From Pseudoduganella lutea (lineage in GTDB: Bacteria; Pseudomonadota; Gammaproteobacteria; Burkholderiales; Burkholderiaceae_D), in assembly GCF_004209755.1 (NCBI RefSeq), contig NZ_CP035913.1, positions 1,426,001 through 1,490,000 of the forward strand: 64,000 bases of DNA, in the 5' to 3' direction. A program made the translations under genes and the position numbers. Position 1 is the stretch's first letter, and each line of letters starts with the position of its first letter. Positions 48,036 through 58,188 of this stretch are shown piece after piece. The notes under the pieces were generated by a model, which was not told the DNA's origin, ran no database searches, and saw only the letters and a program-made list of their open reading frames with translations.

Positions 48036-49109
48036 TCAGTTCAGGCTGGTCGGGTAGGAGCCCAGCACTTTGAAGAAGGCGGCGTTGCTCTTGAGTTCGG
48101 CGAGCGCCTGCGTCACGGCCGGGTTCTGGACGTGGCCTTCGATATCGACATAAAAATAGTACTCCCACGTGCCCACGCGCGCGGGACGGGATTCGAAGCG
48201 CGTCATCGATACGCCGTGTTTCGCCAGCGGCGCGAGCAGCTGGTACACGGCGCCGGCCTTGTTCGGCACCGCCAGCACGAGCGAGGTGCGGTCGCTGCCG
48301 GACGGCCCCGGCTGCAGGTGGCCGACGATGACGAAACGGGTGCGATTGTGCGGATCGTCCTGGATGTGGCTGTTGACGACGCCCAGGTTGTACTGCGTGC
48401 CGGCGATCTCGCTGGCAATGGCAGCAACCGTGGGATCGAGGCTTGCCAGGCGCGCCGCCTCGGCATTGGAGGCGACGGCGCGCCGCTCCACATGCGGGAA
48501 GTGCTCGTTGAGCCAGACCTGGCACTGGGCCAGCGCCTGGGAATGCGCGCAGATCGCCGTCACCCCGTCCATCGTGCCGGTCTTGCTCATCAGGCTATGG
48601 TGGACGGCGATGGCCACTTCGCCGCTGATGATCAGCGGCGTCTGCAGCAGCAGGTCGAGCGTGCGGTTGATCGCGCCTTCCGACGAATTCTCGACGGGCA
48701 CCACGCCGAATTCGGCGGTGCCGGCCTCGGTGGCGCGGAACACTTCATCGATGGAAGCGCATGGCATGCCTTCGACCGCGTGGCCGAACTGCTGGTACAC
48801 GGCCTGTTCGCTGAACGTGCCGGCCGGGCCGAGATACGCAACGGTCACGCGCTTCTCCAATGCCCGGCAGGCCGACATGATCTCGCGGAAGATCGTCTGC
48901 GCTTCCGTGTCGCCCATCGGGCCCGGGTTGCGCTCGGCCACGCCGCGCAGCACCTGCGCCTCGCGCTCGGGGCGGAATACCGGCGCGTTGGTTTCGGCTT
49001 TCACGTGCCCCACTTCCTGCGCGACCTTGGCGCGCTGGTTCAGCAGGGACAGGATCTGCGCGTCGATCGCATCGATCTGGTCGCGCAGGGGTTTCAGTTT
49101 GTCTGTCAT
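48036..49109 (-). CDS. pheA: Bifunctional chorismate mutase/prephenate dehydratase (P-protein)
   Basis: A 357-residue enzyme. Residues 1-90 are an AroQ-type chorismate mutase (LKPLRDQIDAIDAQILSLLN), residues about 95-275 prephenate dehydratase (VAYLGPAGTFSEQAV, VVPVENSSEGAINRTLD, TRFVIVGH) and the C-terminus an ACT domain for phenylalanine feedback (ESRPARVGTWEYYFYVDIEG). The start at 49109 (MTDKLKP) is chosen from the family; the longer frame runs into the palindromic repeat. It converts chorismate to phenylpyruvate. Confidence 0.96.
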   Translation of the reverse strand: MTDKLKPLRDQIDAIDAQILSLLNQRAKVAQEVGHVKAETNAPVFRPEREAQVLRGVAERNPGPMGDTEAQTIFREIMSACRALEKRVTVAYLGPAGTFSEQAVYQQFGHAVEGMPCASIDEVFRATEAGTAEFGVVPVENSSEGAINRTLDLLLQTPLIISGEVAIAVHHSLMSKTGTMDGVTAICAHSQALAQCQVWLNEHFPHVERRAVASNAEAARLASLDPTVAAIASEIAGTQYNLGVVNSHIQDDPHNRTRFVIVGHLQPGPSGSDRTSLVLAVPNKAGAVYQLLAPLAKHGVSMTRFESRPARVGTWEYYFYVDIEGHVQNPAVTQALAELKSNAAFFKVLGSYPTSLN

Positions 49110-49171
49110 GGTGTGCTTGTGATGTGGTTTGCGTGGCGCAGCGGCGCATGTCTGGCCATCGGCGCTTGCCT

Positions 49172-49313
49172 GGTGTCTGACACCTTTTCCGGGGCTTCTT
49201 CCGGAAAAGGTGTCAGACACCGGTTTTCTTCAAGCGCTGCCGACTCCGGATGAGAAAACCGGTGTCAGACACTATTTTCTGGATGAAGCGCCCAGAAAAT
49301 AGTGTCTGACACC
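49172..49313. repeat. Composite palindromic element, copy 2 (three hairpins)
   Basis: Hairpin 1 is a perfect 21-bp stem (49172-49192 with 49201-49221) with GGTGTCTGACACC. Hairpin 2 pairs GGTTTTC near 49222 with GAAAACC ending at 49260. Hairpin 3 is a perfect 22-bp stem (49261-49282 with 49292-49313). Loops differ from copy 1 but stems and order match. It lies between serC and pheA. Confidence 0.88.
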
Positions 49314-49322
49314 TGGCCCAGC

Positions 49323-50408
49323 CTATCGCTTTGCAAACTCGTTCAAATAATCGACCAGCGCCTGTACGCCTTCGATCGGCATCGCATTGTAGATCGATGC
49401 GCGCAATCCACCGACGGACTTGTGGCCCTTCAGTTGCAGCAGCCCGCGCGCCTTGGCGCCGGCCAGGAATGCTTCATATTGCGATTCGTCGCGCAGATAG
49501 AACGGTACGTTCATCCGCGAACGGTAGGGGGGCGCGACACGGTTCTGATAGAAGTCGTCCGCGTCCAGTGCCGCGTACAGCAGCCTGGCTTTTTCGATAT
49601 TGCGTTGTTCCATCGCCGCCACGCCGCCGTTCTTCTTCAGCCACTGGAACACGAGGCCGGCGATGTAGATGCCGTATGTGGGCGGCGTGTTGTACATGGA
49701 TTCGTTGACGGCCACGTTCCTGAAATCGAACGCGGACGGGCACAGCGGCAGCGCATGGCCGATCAGGTCGTCGCGCACGATGACGACGGTCACCCCGGCC
49801 GGGCCGATGTTCTTTTGCGCGCCGCCGAAGATCAGGCCGTATTTCGATACGTCGACCTGGCGCGACAGGATATGCGACGACATGTCGGCCACGATCGGCA
49901 CGCCGGCCGGCACGGTGGGCGCAAAGTCGATTTCCACGCCGTCGATCGTTTCGTTGGTGCACAGGTGCAGGTAGGCCGCGTCGGGCGTCAGCTGCCATTC
50001 GGCTTGCGGTGGCACCGTCGTGTAGCCGCTGGCCTCGGCGGATGCCGCCACGTTGACTTTGGCGTAGCGCGCCGCTTCCTTGATCGACTTGCCCGACCAG
50101 GAGCCCGTGTGGACGAAATCGATGACGGGATCGGCCTTCCGGCCCACCAGGTTCATGGGAATCACGGCGTTCTGCGACAGGCCGCCACCCTGCATGAACA
50201 GGATGCGGTAGTTGTCCGGCACGGCCAGCAGGTCGCGCAGGTCTTGCTCGGCGGCGCGGTAGATCGAGATGAACTCGGGGCCGCGGTGGCTCATTTCCAT
50301 CACGGACATGCCGCTGCCGTGCCAGTCCAGCATTTCATCGGCGGCCTGCTGCAGCACTTCCTTCGGCAATACGGCCGGGCCGGCCGAGAAGTTGTAGATC
50401 GTGCTCAC
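49323..50408 (-). CDS. serC: Phosphoserine aminotransferase
   Basis: A 361-residue class V PLP aminotransferase for serine and pyridoxine synthesis. The N-terminus [20 protein letters not shown] and the PLP lysine in [20 protein letters not shown] are diagnostic; the substrate loop [16 protein letters not shown] is at the C-terminus. The start codon is GTG, 5 nt after the stop of the DUF2059 gene. It sits before pheA in the conserved chain. Confidence 0.97.
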   Translation of the reverse strand: MSTIYNFSAGPAVLPKEVLQQAADEMLDWHGSGMSVMEMSHRGPEFISIYRAAEQDLRDLLAVPDNYRILFMQGGGLSQNAVIPMNLVGRKADPVIDFVHTGSWSGKSIKEAARYAKVNVAASAEASGYTTVPPQAEWQLTPDAAYLHLCTNETIDGVEIDFAPTVPAGVPIVADMSSHILSRQVDVSKYGLIFGGAQKNIGPAGVTVVIVRDDLIGHALPLCPSAFDFRNVAVNESMYNTPPTYGIYIAGLVFQWLKKNGGVAAMEQRNIEKARLLYAALDADDFYQNRVAPPYRSRMNVPFYLRDESQYEAFLAGAKARGLLQLKGHKSVGGLRASIYNAMPIEGVQALVDYLNEFAKR

Positions 50409-50413
50409 GTCGC

Positions 50414-51007
50414 TTATTTCCCCTGGCCCTGTTCCTGTTTCAGTTCCTGCATCAGCTTCTGCATGCGCGGCATGATGATCTGCTGGCCAACCTGCATGCC
50501 TTCGTTCATCAGTTGCGGCATCAGGCGCAGCGTCTTGGCGCCCACCGGCGTCTTGTAGAAAGCGGCCAGCTGGCGCATCTCGTCGGCCGTGTAGTGGCGC
50601 GCATAGATCGGCACCATCGCCTCGAGCATCTCGTCGACCAGCGTCGGGTCGCTGTACGTGCGGCTGATCGCGGCGGCGATCTTCGGCACGCTCTGCTCCA
50701 CTTCCGCCATTTTCTTCGCGCGCTGCTCGTCGCTCAGGTTCGGATCGGCACGCACGGCGCCCTCGGCACCGGCCTTGATCGCGGACGGCAGCGAAGCCGT
50801 CATCTGCTTGAACGACTCGATCATCACGCTCTTGTAGTCCATCGCGGCCAGCAGTTCGCGCACGGCGGCGGCGGCGGCCGGGTCGACGGCGGCGGCGGCC
50901 GTGGTGGCGGCTGGCTGCGCAGCGGCGGTCTGGGCCAGCGCGGGTGCGCTGCTAACGGCAGTGACGGCGGCAAACGACATCAACAGGGCTGCGGCGATTT
51001 TCTTCAT
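50414..51007 (-). CDS. DUF2059 exported protein
   Basis: A 197-residue protein with a signal peptide ([20 protein letters not shown] to APALAQ) and an Ala-rich spacer, followed by a DUF2059 helical domain ([20 protein letters not shown], then [20 protein letters not shown]). The function is unknown. It is commonly found between gyrA and serC in this group. The start at 51007 is set by the signal peptide. Confidence 0.88.
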   Translation of the reverse strand: MKKIAAALLMSFAAVTAVSSAPALAQTAAAQPAATTAAAAVDPAAAAAVRELLAAMDYKSVMIESFKQMTASLPSAIKAGAEGAVRADPNLSDEQRAKKMAEVEQSVPKIAAAISRTYSDPTLVDEMLEAMVPIYARHYTADEMRQLAAFYKTPVGAKTLRLMPQLMNEGMQVGQQIIMPRMQKLMQELKQEQGQGK

Positions 51008-51080
51008 ATGCTTATGCACTTTTCGTTGGCTTGAAAAACCGCGGGCCCGTTCGATCGCTCGGACGGGCCCGCGGGCTGGA

Positions 51081-53786
51081 TTACTCGGCTGGAGAATCGT
51101 CTTCCGGCGCGTTGTCGGGTGCATTGTCGTCCGATTCCGGCGCAGGATCGGCCACGGCCACGGTACCGGCCGTGGTATCGGCCAACGGATCGACAAGATC
51201 GACCTCGTCCGCATCCGCCTCGACGATGCGCTGCAGGCCGGACAGGTGCGTGCCATCCTCGACGGCGATCAGCGTGACGCCCTGGGTGGCGCGGCCCATC
51301 TCGCGGATCTCCGATACGCGGGTGCGGATCAGCACACCGCCCGTGGTGATCAGCATGATCTCGTCGCTCGGCTCGACCAGCGTGGCGGCGACGACCTTGC
51401 CGTTACGCTCGGACGTCTGGATCGCGATCATGCCCTTCGTGCCGCGGCCATGGCGCGTGTACTCGGTGATCGGCGTGCGCTTGCCGAAGCCGTTCTCGGT
51501 GGCCGTCAGCACGGTCTGCTGTTCGTTCTCGGCCACCAGCAGCGCGATCACGTTCTGGCCTTCATCCAGGTTCATGCCACGCACACCGCGCGCCGTGCGG
51601 CCCATCGGGCGCACGTCGTTCTCGTCGAAGCGCACGGCCTTGCCGGCGTCCGAGAACAGCATCACGTCGTGCTTGCCGTCGGTGAGCGCGGCGCCGATCA
51701 GGAAGTCGCCCTCGTCCAGGTCGACGGCGATGATGCCGGCCTTGCGCGGGTTCGAGAAGTCGCGCAGCGGCGTCTTCTTCACGGTGCCCAGGCTGGTCGA
51801 CATGAACACGTAGTGATCTTCCGGGAACGTGCGGTTCTCGCCCGACAGCGGCAGCACCACGGTGATCTTTTCATTGTCCTGCAGCGGGAACATGTTCACG
51901 ATCGGCCGGCCGCGCGAATTGCGCGAACCCTGCGGCACTTCCCACACCTTCAGCCAGTACATGCGGCCGCGGTTGCTGAAGCACAGGATGTAGTCGTGCG
52001 TGTTGGCGATGAACAGCTGGTCGATCCAGTCCTCGTCCTTCGTGGCCATGGCCTGCTTGCCGCGGCCGCCGCGCTTCTGCGCACGGTACTCGGAGATCGG
52101 CTGGGCCTTCATGTAGCCCAGGTGCGACAGCGTGACCACCATGTCCTGCGGCGTGATCAGGTCTTCGGTGCCCAGGTCGGTGGCGTTGTGCTCGATCGTG
52201 GAACGGCGCACGTCCTTGGCGCCGTATTCGGTCACGGCGGCGGTCAGCTCGTTGCTGATGATCTCCGTCACGCGCGCCGGCTTGGCCAGGATGTCCAGCA
52301 GATCGGCGATCTGCGCCATCACGTCCTTGTATTCGTTGACGATCTTATCCTGTTCCAGGCCGGTCAGGCGCTGCAGGCGCATCTGCAGGATTTCCTGCGC
52401 CTGGTCGTCGGACAGCTTGTACATGCCATCGGCCTGGATACCGTAGTGCTTCGGCAGGTGCTCGGGGCGGAACGCGTTGATGTCCACCTCGCCGCCGTCG
52501 CCGGTGCGGGCCAGCATTTCGCGCACGAGGGACGAATCCCAGGCGCGCGCCATCAGTTCCGTCTTCGCCACCGGCGGCGTGGGCGCGGCCTTGATGATGG
52601 CGATGAAGTCGTCGATATTGGCCAGTGCCACGGCCAGGCCTTCCAGCACGTGGCCGCGCTCGCGCGCCTTGCGCAGCTCGAACACGGTGCGGCGCGTGAC
52701 CACTTCGCGGCGGTGCGACAGGAACACCGACAGCAGGTCCTTCAGGTTCATCAGCTTGGGCTGGTTGTCCACCAGCGCCACCATGTTCATGCCGAACGTG
52801 TCCTGCAACTGGGTCTGCTTGTACAGGTTGTTCAGCACCACTTCCGGCACTTCGCCCCGCTTCAGCTCGATCACCACGCGCATGCCCGACTTGTCGGATT
52901 CGTCGCGGATGTCGGAAATGCCTTCGAGCTTCTTGTCGCGCACGTTCTCGGCGATACGCTCGAGCAGCGACTTCTTGTTCACCTGGTAGGGCAGCTCGTC
53001 GACGATGATCGCGATGCGGCCGCCGTCCTTGCCATATTCCTCGAAGTGGGTCTTGGCGCGCATGACCACGCGGCCACGGCCCGTGCGGTAGCCGTCGCGC
53101 ACGCCCGACACGCCATAGATCGTGCCACCGGTCGGGAAGTCCGGCGCCGGGATCAGTTCGATCAGTTCATCGACCGTGCAATCCGGGTTGGCCAGCACGT
53201 GCAGTGCACCGCTGATCACTTCGCCCAGGTTGTGCGGCGGGATATTCGTGGCCATGCCGACCGCGATGCCCGAGGAACCGTTGATCAGCAGGTTCGGCAC
53301 GCGCGTCGGCAGCACCGTCGGTTCCTTTTCCTTGCCGTCATAGTTCGGCTGGAAGTCGACGGTTTCCTTGTCGATGTCGGCCAGCAGTTCGCCGGCGATC
53401 TTGTCGAGGCGGCACTCCGTATAACGCATCGCCGCGGCGGCATCGCCATCGATCGAGCCGAAGTTGCCCTGGCCATCGACCAGTGTGTAGCGCAGCGAGA
53501 AATCCTGGGCCATGCGCACCAGCGTGTCGTAGATCGACGCGTCGCCGTGCGGATGGTATTTACCCATCGTGTCGCCCACCACGCGGGCGCACTTCACGTA
53601 CGGCCGGTTGTAGTGGTAATTACTTTCGTGCATGGAGAACAACACACGGCGGTGCACCGGCTTCAGGCCATCGCGCGCATCCGGCAAGGCCCGGCCCACG
53701 ATCACGCTCATGGCGTAATCGAGGTAGCTCTTGCGCATCTCTTCTTCGAGTGAAATGGGGATTGTTTCTTTTGCGAATTGATCCAT
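51081..53786 (-). CDS. gyrA: DNA gyrase subunit A
   Basis: A 901-residue type II topoisomerase subunit. With the start at MDQFAKET the catalytic tyrosine in AAAMRYTE falls at residue 122, exactly as in E. coli, which favours 53786 over the ATG 13 codons upstream at 53825. The quinolone region reads [17 protein letters not shown]: Ala83, Ser84 and Asp87 by E. coli numbering. The C-terminal domain contains the GyrA box (QKRGGRGK) and ends with an acidic Asp/Glu tail. Confidence 0.96.
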   Translation of the reverse strand: MDQFAKETIPISLEEEMRKSYLDYAMSVIVGRALPDARDGLKPVHRRVLFSMHESNYHYNRPYVKCARVVGDTMGKYHPHGDASIYDTLVRMAQDFSLRYTLVDGQGNFGSIDGDAAAAMRYTECRLDKIAGELLADIDKETVDFQPNYDGKEKEPTVLPTRVPNLLINGSSGIAVGMATNIPPHNLGEVISGALHVLANPDCTVDELIELIPAPDFPTGGTIYGVSGVRDGYRTGRGRVVMRAKTHFEEYGKDGGRIAIIVDELPYQVNKKSLLERIAENVRDKKLEGISDIRDESDKSGMRVVIELKRGEVPEVVLNNLYKQTQLQDTFGMNMVALVDNQPKLMNLKDLLSVFLSHRREVVTRRTVFELRKARERGHVLEGLAVALANIDDFIAIIKAAPTPPVAKTELMARAWDSSLVREMLARTGDGGEVDINAFRPEHLPKHYGIQADGMYKLSDDQAQEILQMRLQRLTGLEQDKIVNEYKDVMAQIADLLDILAKPARVTEIISNELTAAVTEYGAKDVRRSTIEHNATDLGTEDLITPQDMVVTLSHLGYMKAQPISEYRAQKRGGRGKQAMATKDEDWIDQLFIANTHDYILCFSNRGRMYWLKVWEVPQGSRNSRGRPIVNMFPLQDNEKITVVLPLSGENRTFPEDHYVFMSTSLGTVKKTPLRDFSNPRKAGIIAVDLDEGDFLIGAALTDGKHDVMLFSDAGKAVRFDENDVRPMGRTARGVRGMNLDEGQNVIALLVAENEQQTVLTATENGFGKRTPITEYTRHGRGTKGMIAIQTSERNGKVVAATLVEPSDEIMLITTGGVLIRTRVSEIREMGRATQGVTLIAVEDGTHLSGLQRIVEADADEVDLVDPLADTTAGTVAVADPAPESDDNAPDNAPEDDSPAE

Positions 53787-54236
53787 TGGCGGGTCGATCT
53801 TCTCTGACGTTGGTTCAGGCTGCATGGGACCGCAGACAATCGTACGATTTTACCATGCGGGCCATTGCCCCGGCCGATCCGCTTCTTTCCTCCCGGCCAC
53901 TGCGCGCCATGGTCGCGACGGACGGTGCAAAATCAACATGTAATCGTGCCGACATATTCACGCCTTATCATCGCCGCACGTCGGCATGGGCGTTGCAATA
54001 ACACAACAATTTGGTTGAATGGGGCAATTGCCCATATCGGAGCGCGTTTCGTGCGACACAGGCGCATATGGCAAAATGACGGAAATACAAACTTGGCTGA
54101 ATCGCAAATCGGCAGCAACCTGCCCCGCCCGGGGAACACAAGAGCCACACATGTTAGTATTCGCGCCGTTCGCACTTAGGCAACATATGTCGCGCGGCGC
54201 ACGCTGCCGATATCACACCCGAAAGGAAACAAAAAC
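53787..54236. other. Divergent intergenic region between gyrA and the OmpA-like gene
   Basis: About 450 nt with promoters expected for both directions. The OmpA-like gene has GAAAGGAAAC upstream of its ATG. No small gene is convincing and no strong hairpin was seen. The first 39 nt could encode an alternative N-terminus of GyrA. Confidence 0.5.
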
Positions 54237-54947
54237 ATGAAAAAACTGATCTCCAGCATCTTCGCAGTGTCGGCCGTGTTCGCTGGCTCCGTGGCCGCGC
54301 AGGACAAGCCGACCGCGCCGCCTTTCGCGCCCGTGACCCAGGATATCCAGGCAGCAAAGCCTGTGAGCGCCTACGTTCAAGACCAGCGCGGCGTGATCGC
54401 CCGCAACCCGTTCGGCCTGTGCTGGCGCACCGGTTTCTGGACGCCGGCCGATGCCGTGCCGGGCTGCGACCTGCCGATCTGCGTGGAACCGGAGCGCCTG
54501 GAAAACGGCAAGTGCGTGGCCCCGCCGCCGCCAGTCGCTCCGGCACCGGCGCCTGCCCCGGCACCAGCACCCGCTGCAGCACCTGTGCCGACGTCTGAAA
54601 AAGTCAGCTACAACGCCGACGCGTTCTTCGACTTCGACAAGGCCGTGCTGAAGCCGGAAGGCAAGTCCGCGCTGGACGAGCTGGCGGGCAAGCTGGGCGG
54701 CATTAACACCGAAGTGGTGATCGCCGTGGGTCACACCGACTCCGTGGGCAGCGATGCCTACAACGAGAAGCTGGCCGTGCGCCGTGCCGAGTCCGTGAAG
54801 GCCTACCTGCTGTCGAAAGGTGTCGAATCGAACCGCGTGTACACCGAAGGCAAGGGCGAGAAGCAGCCAGTCGCCGACAACAAGACCGCCGAAGGCCGCG
54901 CGAAGAACCGCCGCGTGGAAATCGAAGTCGTGGGCACCCGCAAGTAA
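54237..54947 (+). CDS. OmpA-family outer-membrane/peptidoglycan-binding protein
   Basis: A 236-residue protein with a signal peptide (MKKLISSIFAVSAVFAGSVA), a short Cys-containing middle (GLCWRTGFWTPADAVPGCDL, then PICVEPE), a Pro/Ala linker (APAPAPAPAPAAAP) and a C-terminal OmpA domain. The domain has FFDFDKAVLKPEGKSALDEL, VGHTDSVGSDAYNEKLAVRR and GKGEKQPVADNKTAEGRAKN, which bind diaminopimelate in peptidoglycan. The beta-barrel of true OmpA is missing. It has its own terminator and is next to ubiG. Confidence 0.92.
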   Translation: MKKLISSIFAVSAVFAGSVAAQDKPTAPPFAPVTQDIQAAKPVSAYVQDQRGVIARNPFGLCWRTGFWTPADAVPGCDLPICVEPERLENGKCVAPPPPVAPAPAPAPAPAPAAAPVPTSEKVSYNADAFFDFDKAVLKPEGKSALDELAGKLGGINTEVVIAVGHTDSVGSDAYNEKLAVRRAESVKAYLLSKGVESNRVYTEGKGEKQPVADNKTAEGRAKNRRVEIEVVGTRK

Positions 54948-54966
54948 TCCCGGCTCACGCCACAAG

Positions 54967-54992
54967 AATCCCGCTTCGGCGGGATTTTTTTT
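54967..54992 (+). terminator. Intrinsic terminator of the OmpA-like gene
   Basis: Stem AATCCCGC/GCGGGATT with a TTCG loop, followed by a T-run of about eight bases. It lies 20 nt downstream of the stop. Confidence 0.92.
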
Positions 54993-54998
54993 GCCTGC

Positions 54999-55185
54999 GT
55001 TTCCTGGAACCGGGGTCAGACCCCGAATTTTGGAAACATTGCAGTGGCGCATTTTCCTGGAAAGCGAGCAAGCCAGACCAATGCAGCCTGTGGCGACAAA
55101 CTTGCATCGCGCAGCATCTCGAGAATCCATGGAAATTATTTCCCAAAAACGGGGTCTGACCCCGGTTTGAGGAAACACTGCAGTG
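54999..55185. repeat. Inverted-repeat element with GGGGTCAGACCCC cores
   Basis: Arms 54999-55036 and 55139-55176 are imperfect inverted copies, with cores CGGGGTCAGACCCCG at 55011 and CGGGGTCTGACCCCG at 55150. Each arm is followed by a direct repeat GAAACA(T/C)TGCAGTG (55033 and 55172). It occupies most of the gap between the OmpA-like gene and ubiG. Confidence 0.8.
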
Positions 55186-55217
55186 AGCGTCGCTTTGGAA
55201 CGCGACAAATACCGTTT

Positions 55218-55931
55218 ATGATGCCGGTCATGAACGCAAACGCCGACCCACTTGAATTGCAAAAATTCAGCGAGCTGGCCCACCGCTGGTGGGACCCGAC
55301 GTCTGAATTCCGTCCCCTGCACGACATCAATCCACTGCGCCTGGAATGGATCAACGCGCGCGCCCCGCTGGCGGGCATGAATGTGATCGACATCGGCTGC
55401 GGCGGCGGCATCCTGTCGGAATCGATGGCGAAAAAAGGCGCCACCGTGACCGGCATCGACCTGTCGAAGCGGGCCCTGAAAGTGGCCGACCTGCACAGCC
55501 TGGAATCGGGCGTGCCGGTGCGCTACAAGCTGATCGCCGCCGAAGAGATGGCAGCGGCCGAGCCGGGCCAGTATGACGTGGTGACCTGCATGGAAATGCT
55601 CGAGCACGTGCCGGACCCGGCTGCGATCGTGCGCGCCGCCGCCACCCTGGTGAAGCCGGGCGGCCACGTGTTCTTTTCCACGCTGAACCGCAACCCGAAG
55701 TCCTACCTGTTTGCCGTGATCGGCGCCGAGTACGTGTTGCGCATGCTGCCGAAGGGCACGCACACCTACGAGAAATTCATCACGCCGGCCGAGCTGTCGC
55801 AATACGTGCGCAGCGCCGGGCTGCAGGTGGAAAGCCTGAAGGGCCTGGGCTACAACCCGCTGACGAAGTTTTACTCCCTGAACAACGACACCAGTGTGAA
55901 CTACATGATGTCGTGCACCCGCCCGGAATGA
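55218..55931 (+). CDS. ubiG: Ubiquinone biosynthesis O-methyltransferase
   Basis: A 237-residue SAM-dependent methyltransferase for both O-methylation steps of ubiquinone synthesis. N-terminal motif [23 protein letters not shown]-binding motif [17 protein letters not shown], and [33 protein letters not shown] near the end are diagnostic. Starts at 55218, 55221 and 55230 are all possible, none with a strong ribosome site; I keep the first. It precedes gph by 40 nt. Confidence 0.95.
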   Translation: MMPVMNANADPLELQKFSELAHRWWDPTSEFRPLHDINPLRLEWINARAPLAGMNVIDIGCGGGILSESMAKKGATVTGIDLSKRALKVADLHSLESGVPVRYKLIAAEEMAAAEPGQYDVVTCMEMLEHVPDPAAIVRAAATLVKPGGHVFFSTLNRNPKSYLFAVIGAEYVLRMLPKGTHTYEKFITPAELSQYVRSAGLQVESLKGLGYNPLTKFYSLNNDTSVNYMMSCTRPE

Positions 55932-55971
55932 CCCCAGGGCGGCCCGGCCGCCCTTTTTTGACGCCCCGACC

Positions 55972-56661
55972 ATGAGCTTTTCGACCGCCCCGCGCGCCAT
56001 CCTGTTCGACCTCGACGGCACGCTCGCCGATACCGCCCCCGACCTGGCCGCCGCCGTGAACCGGCAGCGCGCCGAGCGCGGCCTGGCGCCAACGCCTTAT
56101 GAAATCCTGCGCCCGACGGCGTCGCACGGCGCCCGCGGCATGATCGGCGCCGCGTTCGGCCTGCAACCCGAAGATGACGGCTTCATCGCCCTGCGCGACG
56201 AATTCTTCATCTATTACGAAAACGCGATGATGGTGCACAGCTCGCTGTTCCCTGGCGTCGGCACGCTGCTCGACGGCCTGGCCGATGCGGGCGTGGCATG
56301 GGGCATCGTCACGAACAAGTCGGCCCGCTTCACCGATCCGCTGGTGCCGATGATCGGCCTCGATCACGCCGGCTGTGTGATCTCGGGCGATACGACGCCG
56401 CACGCGAAACCACACCCTGCCCCGCTGCTGGAAGCCGCGCGCCGCATCGGCGTGGCGCCGGAACAATGCTGGTACGTGGGTGACGACCTGCGCGACATCC
56501 AGGGCGGCCGCGCGGCCGGTATGACGACCGTTGCCTGCCAGTGGGGCTACAACGGTGCCACCGAGCCCGAAACATGGGGCGCGGACCATCTCGTCGCCAC
56601 GCCGGAAGCGCTGCTGGCACTCGTGCTGGCCTCCGTCGACGGGATCACGCTGGCCGCCTGA
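55972..56661 (+). CDS. gph: HAD-IA phosphatase, phosphoglycolate phosphatase type
   Basis: A 229-residue haloacid-dehalogenase-family phosphatase. Motif I (FDLDGTLADTAP) is near residue 14, motif II in GIVTNKSARF, and motifs III/IV around KPHPAPLLEAARR and CWYVGDDLRDIQGGRAAGM. It is next to ubiG in many betaproteobacteria. The physiological substrate may be phosphoglycolate or another sugar phosphate; the distinction cannot be read from sequence. Confidence 0.9.
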   Translation: MSFSTAPRAILFDLDGTLADTAPDLAAAVNRQRAERGLAPTPYEILRPTASHGARGMIGAAFGLQPEDDGFIALRDEFFIYYENAMMVHSSLFPGVGTLLDGLADAGVAWGIVTNKSARFTDPLVPMIGLDHAGCVISGDTTPHAKPHPAPLLEAARRIGVAPEQCWYVGDDLRDIQGGRAAGMTTVACQWGYNGATEPETWGADHLVATPEALLALVLASVDGITLAA

Positions 56662-56761
56662 TCGTCCCTGCTGCATTCTCTTATTGCCGGAGATCAATAA
56701 CTTGACGTACCATTGCGGTAATACACGTTAAATCCGAAGCAATTTCACCGGGGAGGCAGCG

Positions 56762-57733
56762 ATGCCTGGCGAAGACGCGACCACGAAGCCCCTCATGCCG
56801 CGCAGCAGTGCGCCGCAAGTCTGGACAGCCACGGTAGCAGAAACAAAGTTCTACTGGTACGACTTGCTGGTCGAGGGCAGCCCGCTGCCGGACTTCCGTG
56901 ACCCGGTCGGCCGTTACCTGCGCCGCATGCAATTCGCCATCGACGGCACGATGGAAAAACGCCTCCTGTACTTCCTCGTTGCCCGCCCGCGCGTGCGGTT
57001 TGACCTGCAGCGCAGCGTCAGCTGGGGCTTTTTCTCGCTGAAGCTGACCATTCCCGTGCTAATCGGCCCGGAAGAGCGCAAGAGTTCGATCACGATCGAG
57101 CTCGACGTGCCTTTTGAAGCCACGTACAAGAAGCCCGTCGTGCAAGTGCAGGACAAATTCCTGCTGCTGAACTGGGGCGCCCTGGTCGAAACCTTCAGCA
57201 TCCACGACCTGATCCAGCGCTTCGACACCGGCCTGGCATTTCCAAGCACCGTGCTGTACGTAGGCCAGACGCACGACCCGGCCGGCAAGCTAGCCAAGGG
57301 CCAGCACTCCCCCGTCAACCGGGCACGCAACGCTGGCATGCTCGACAGCGACATGTTCCTGCTGATCCAGCGCTTTGACGTCGCCGTGGACACGACGGCG
57401 ATCGACCTTTCCGAAGAAGCTTCGCTGCGTACCCACGTCGACATGCTCGAGGGCGCCCTGATCGGCTACTTCGAAGACCCCGCTTCCCGCCTGCGCAACG
57501 AGATCGAACGGGGCAACCGGCGCGACCACCTGGCCGAGCTGCACCATACGTACTTCCTGCAAAAGCTCACCGTGGACCTGGGCTTCCAGGGCGCCGACGC
57601 CTTCCACGAACTCGAATCCACCCAGGCCGGCCGTTCGCGACGCCACCTGTTCGACTGCACCTTCGACGCTGGCCGCCCGGTCATCCGCCGGCTCGGCGAG
57701 AACGACCGCTCCCTCCCCGCCCTTCGCGGCTGA
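56762..57733 (+). CDS. Protein of unknown function with a GIY-YIG-like C-terminal part
   Basis: A 323-residue protein upstream of the tmRNA gene. Residues about 60-160 contain beta-rich segments (LTIPVLIGPEERKSSITIEL). Residues 163-235 show LYVGQT (Tyr166), Arg187/Arg189 and LEGALIGYF with Glu230. This order of Tyr-Val-Gly, Arg and Glu resembles the GIY-YIG nuclease fold, although I do not recognise the family. A nuclease or a related nucleotide-binding role is possible, but this is inference from a few positions. Confidence 0.55.
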   Translation: MPGEDATTKPLMPRSSAPQVWTATVAETKFYWYDLLVEGSPLPDFRDPVGRYLRRMQFAIDGTMEKRLLYFLVARPRVRFDLQRSVSWGFFSLKLTIPVLIGPEERKSSITIELDVPFEATYKKPVVQVQDKFLLLNWGALVETFSIHDLIQRFDTGLAFPSTVLYVGQTHDPAGKLAKGQHSPVNRARNAGMLDSDMFLLIQRFDVAVDTTAIDLSEEASLRTHVDMLEGALIGYFEDPASRLRNEIERGNRRDHLAELHHTYFLQKLTVDLGFQGADAFHELESTQAGRSRRHLFDCTFDAGRPVIRRLGENDRSLPALRG

Positions 57734-57803
57734 ACGTTGCTTAGACCGCCCTTAAGTTCGCCGTCGTGCACTGCATTCGCATGCACACTGCCCCGGTTTG
57801 GAG

Positions 57804-57809
57804 TACAAT
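57804..57809 (+). promoter_or_regulatory. -10 element of the tmRNA promoter
   Basis: TACAAT lies 15 nt upstream of the mature tmRNA 5' end. No -35 box of good fit was recognised. Confidence 0.5.
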
Positions 57810-57824
57810 CTCCTTTCCTTCTGT

Positions 57825-58185
57825 GGGGACGACCTGGCTTCGACGTGGGTTGCAAAGCAGAGCAGGGCATACCGAGGGCTGGTCACCTCGTAAATACATC
57901 CAGAAACAAACTAACTGCAAACGATAACTCGTACGCACTGGCAGCTTAATCGCTGTTAGCTCCACAACACCTCGCCTCTGGGGTGGGCCGTTAAAAGCTG
58001 TGGAGTCATTTACAGAGGCTAGGAATCAACCGGGTTACTTGGTTGCTTCCGAAATTTAAGGTAACTCGCTTGAACAAAGGGTGCACGTCCCCGTTGTTCC
58101 GGTTAAATTAATTGATAGTGCTAAGTATGTAGAACTGTCTGTGGAGTGCTTGCGGACGCGGGTTCGATTCCCGCCGTCTCCACCA
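57825..58185 (+). ncRNA. ssrA: Transfer-messenger RNA (tmRNA)
   Basis: The 361-nt RNA releases stalled ribosomes and tags the unfinished protein for degradation. The 5' end GGGGACG pairs with CGTCTCC at the 3' end to form the acceptor stem, which finishes in the encoded CCA. The tag frame at 57917-57949 reads ANDNSYALAA then TAA. The T-arm GGTTCGATTCC is near the 3' end. It is a standard one-piece type. It ends 3 nt before a strong terminator. Confidence 0.97.
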
Positions 58186-58188
58186 CCG

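Noticed and set aside
49110..49220. Extended N-terminus of PheA
   Set aside because: It would be encoded by part of the palindromic repeat and is absent from the family.
50901..53753. A 950-codon plus-strand frame opposite gyrA
   Set aside because: GyrA is unmistakable on the minus strand; the plus-strand product has no recognisable domain.
53787..53825. Extended GyrA start adding [13 protein letters not shown]
   Set aside because: Numbering of Tyr122 against E. coli fits the downstream ATG, and neither start has a clear ribosome site; kept only as an alternative.
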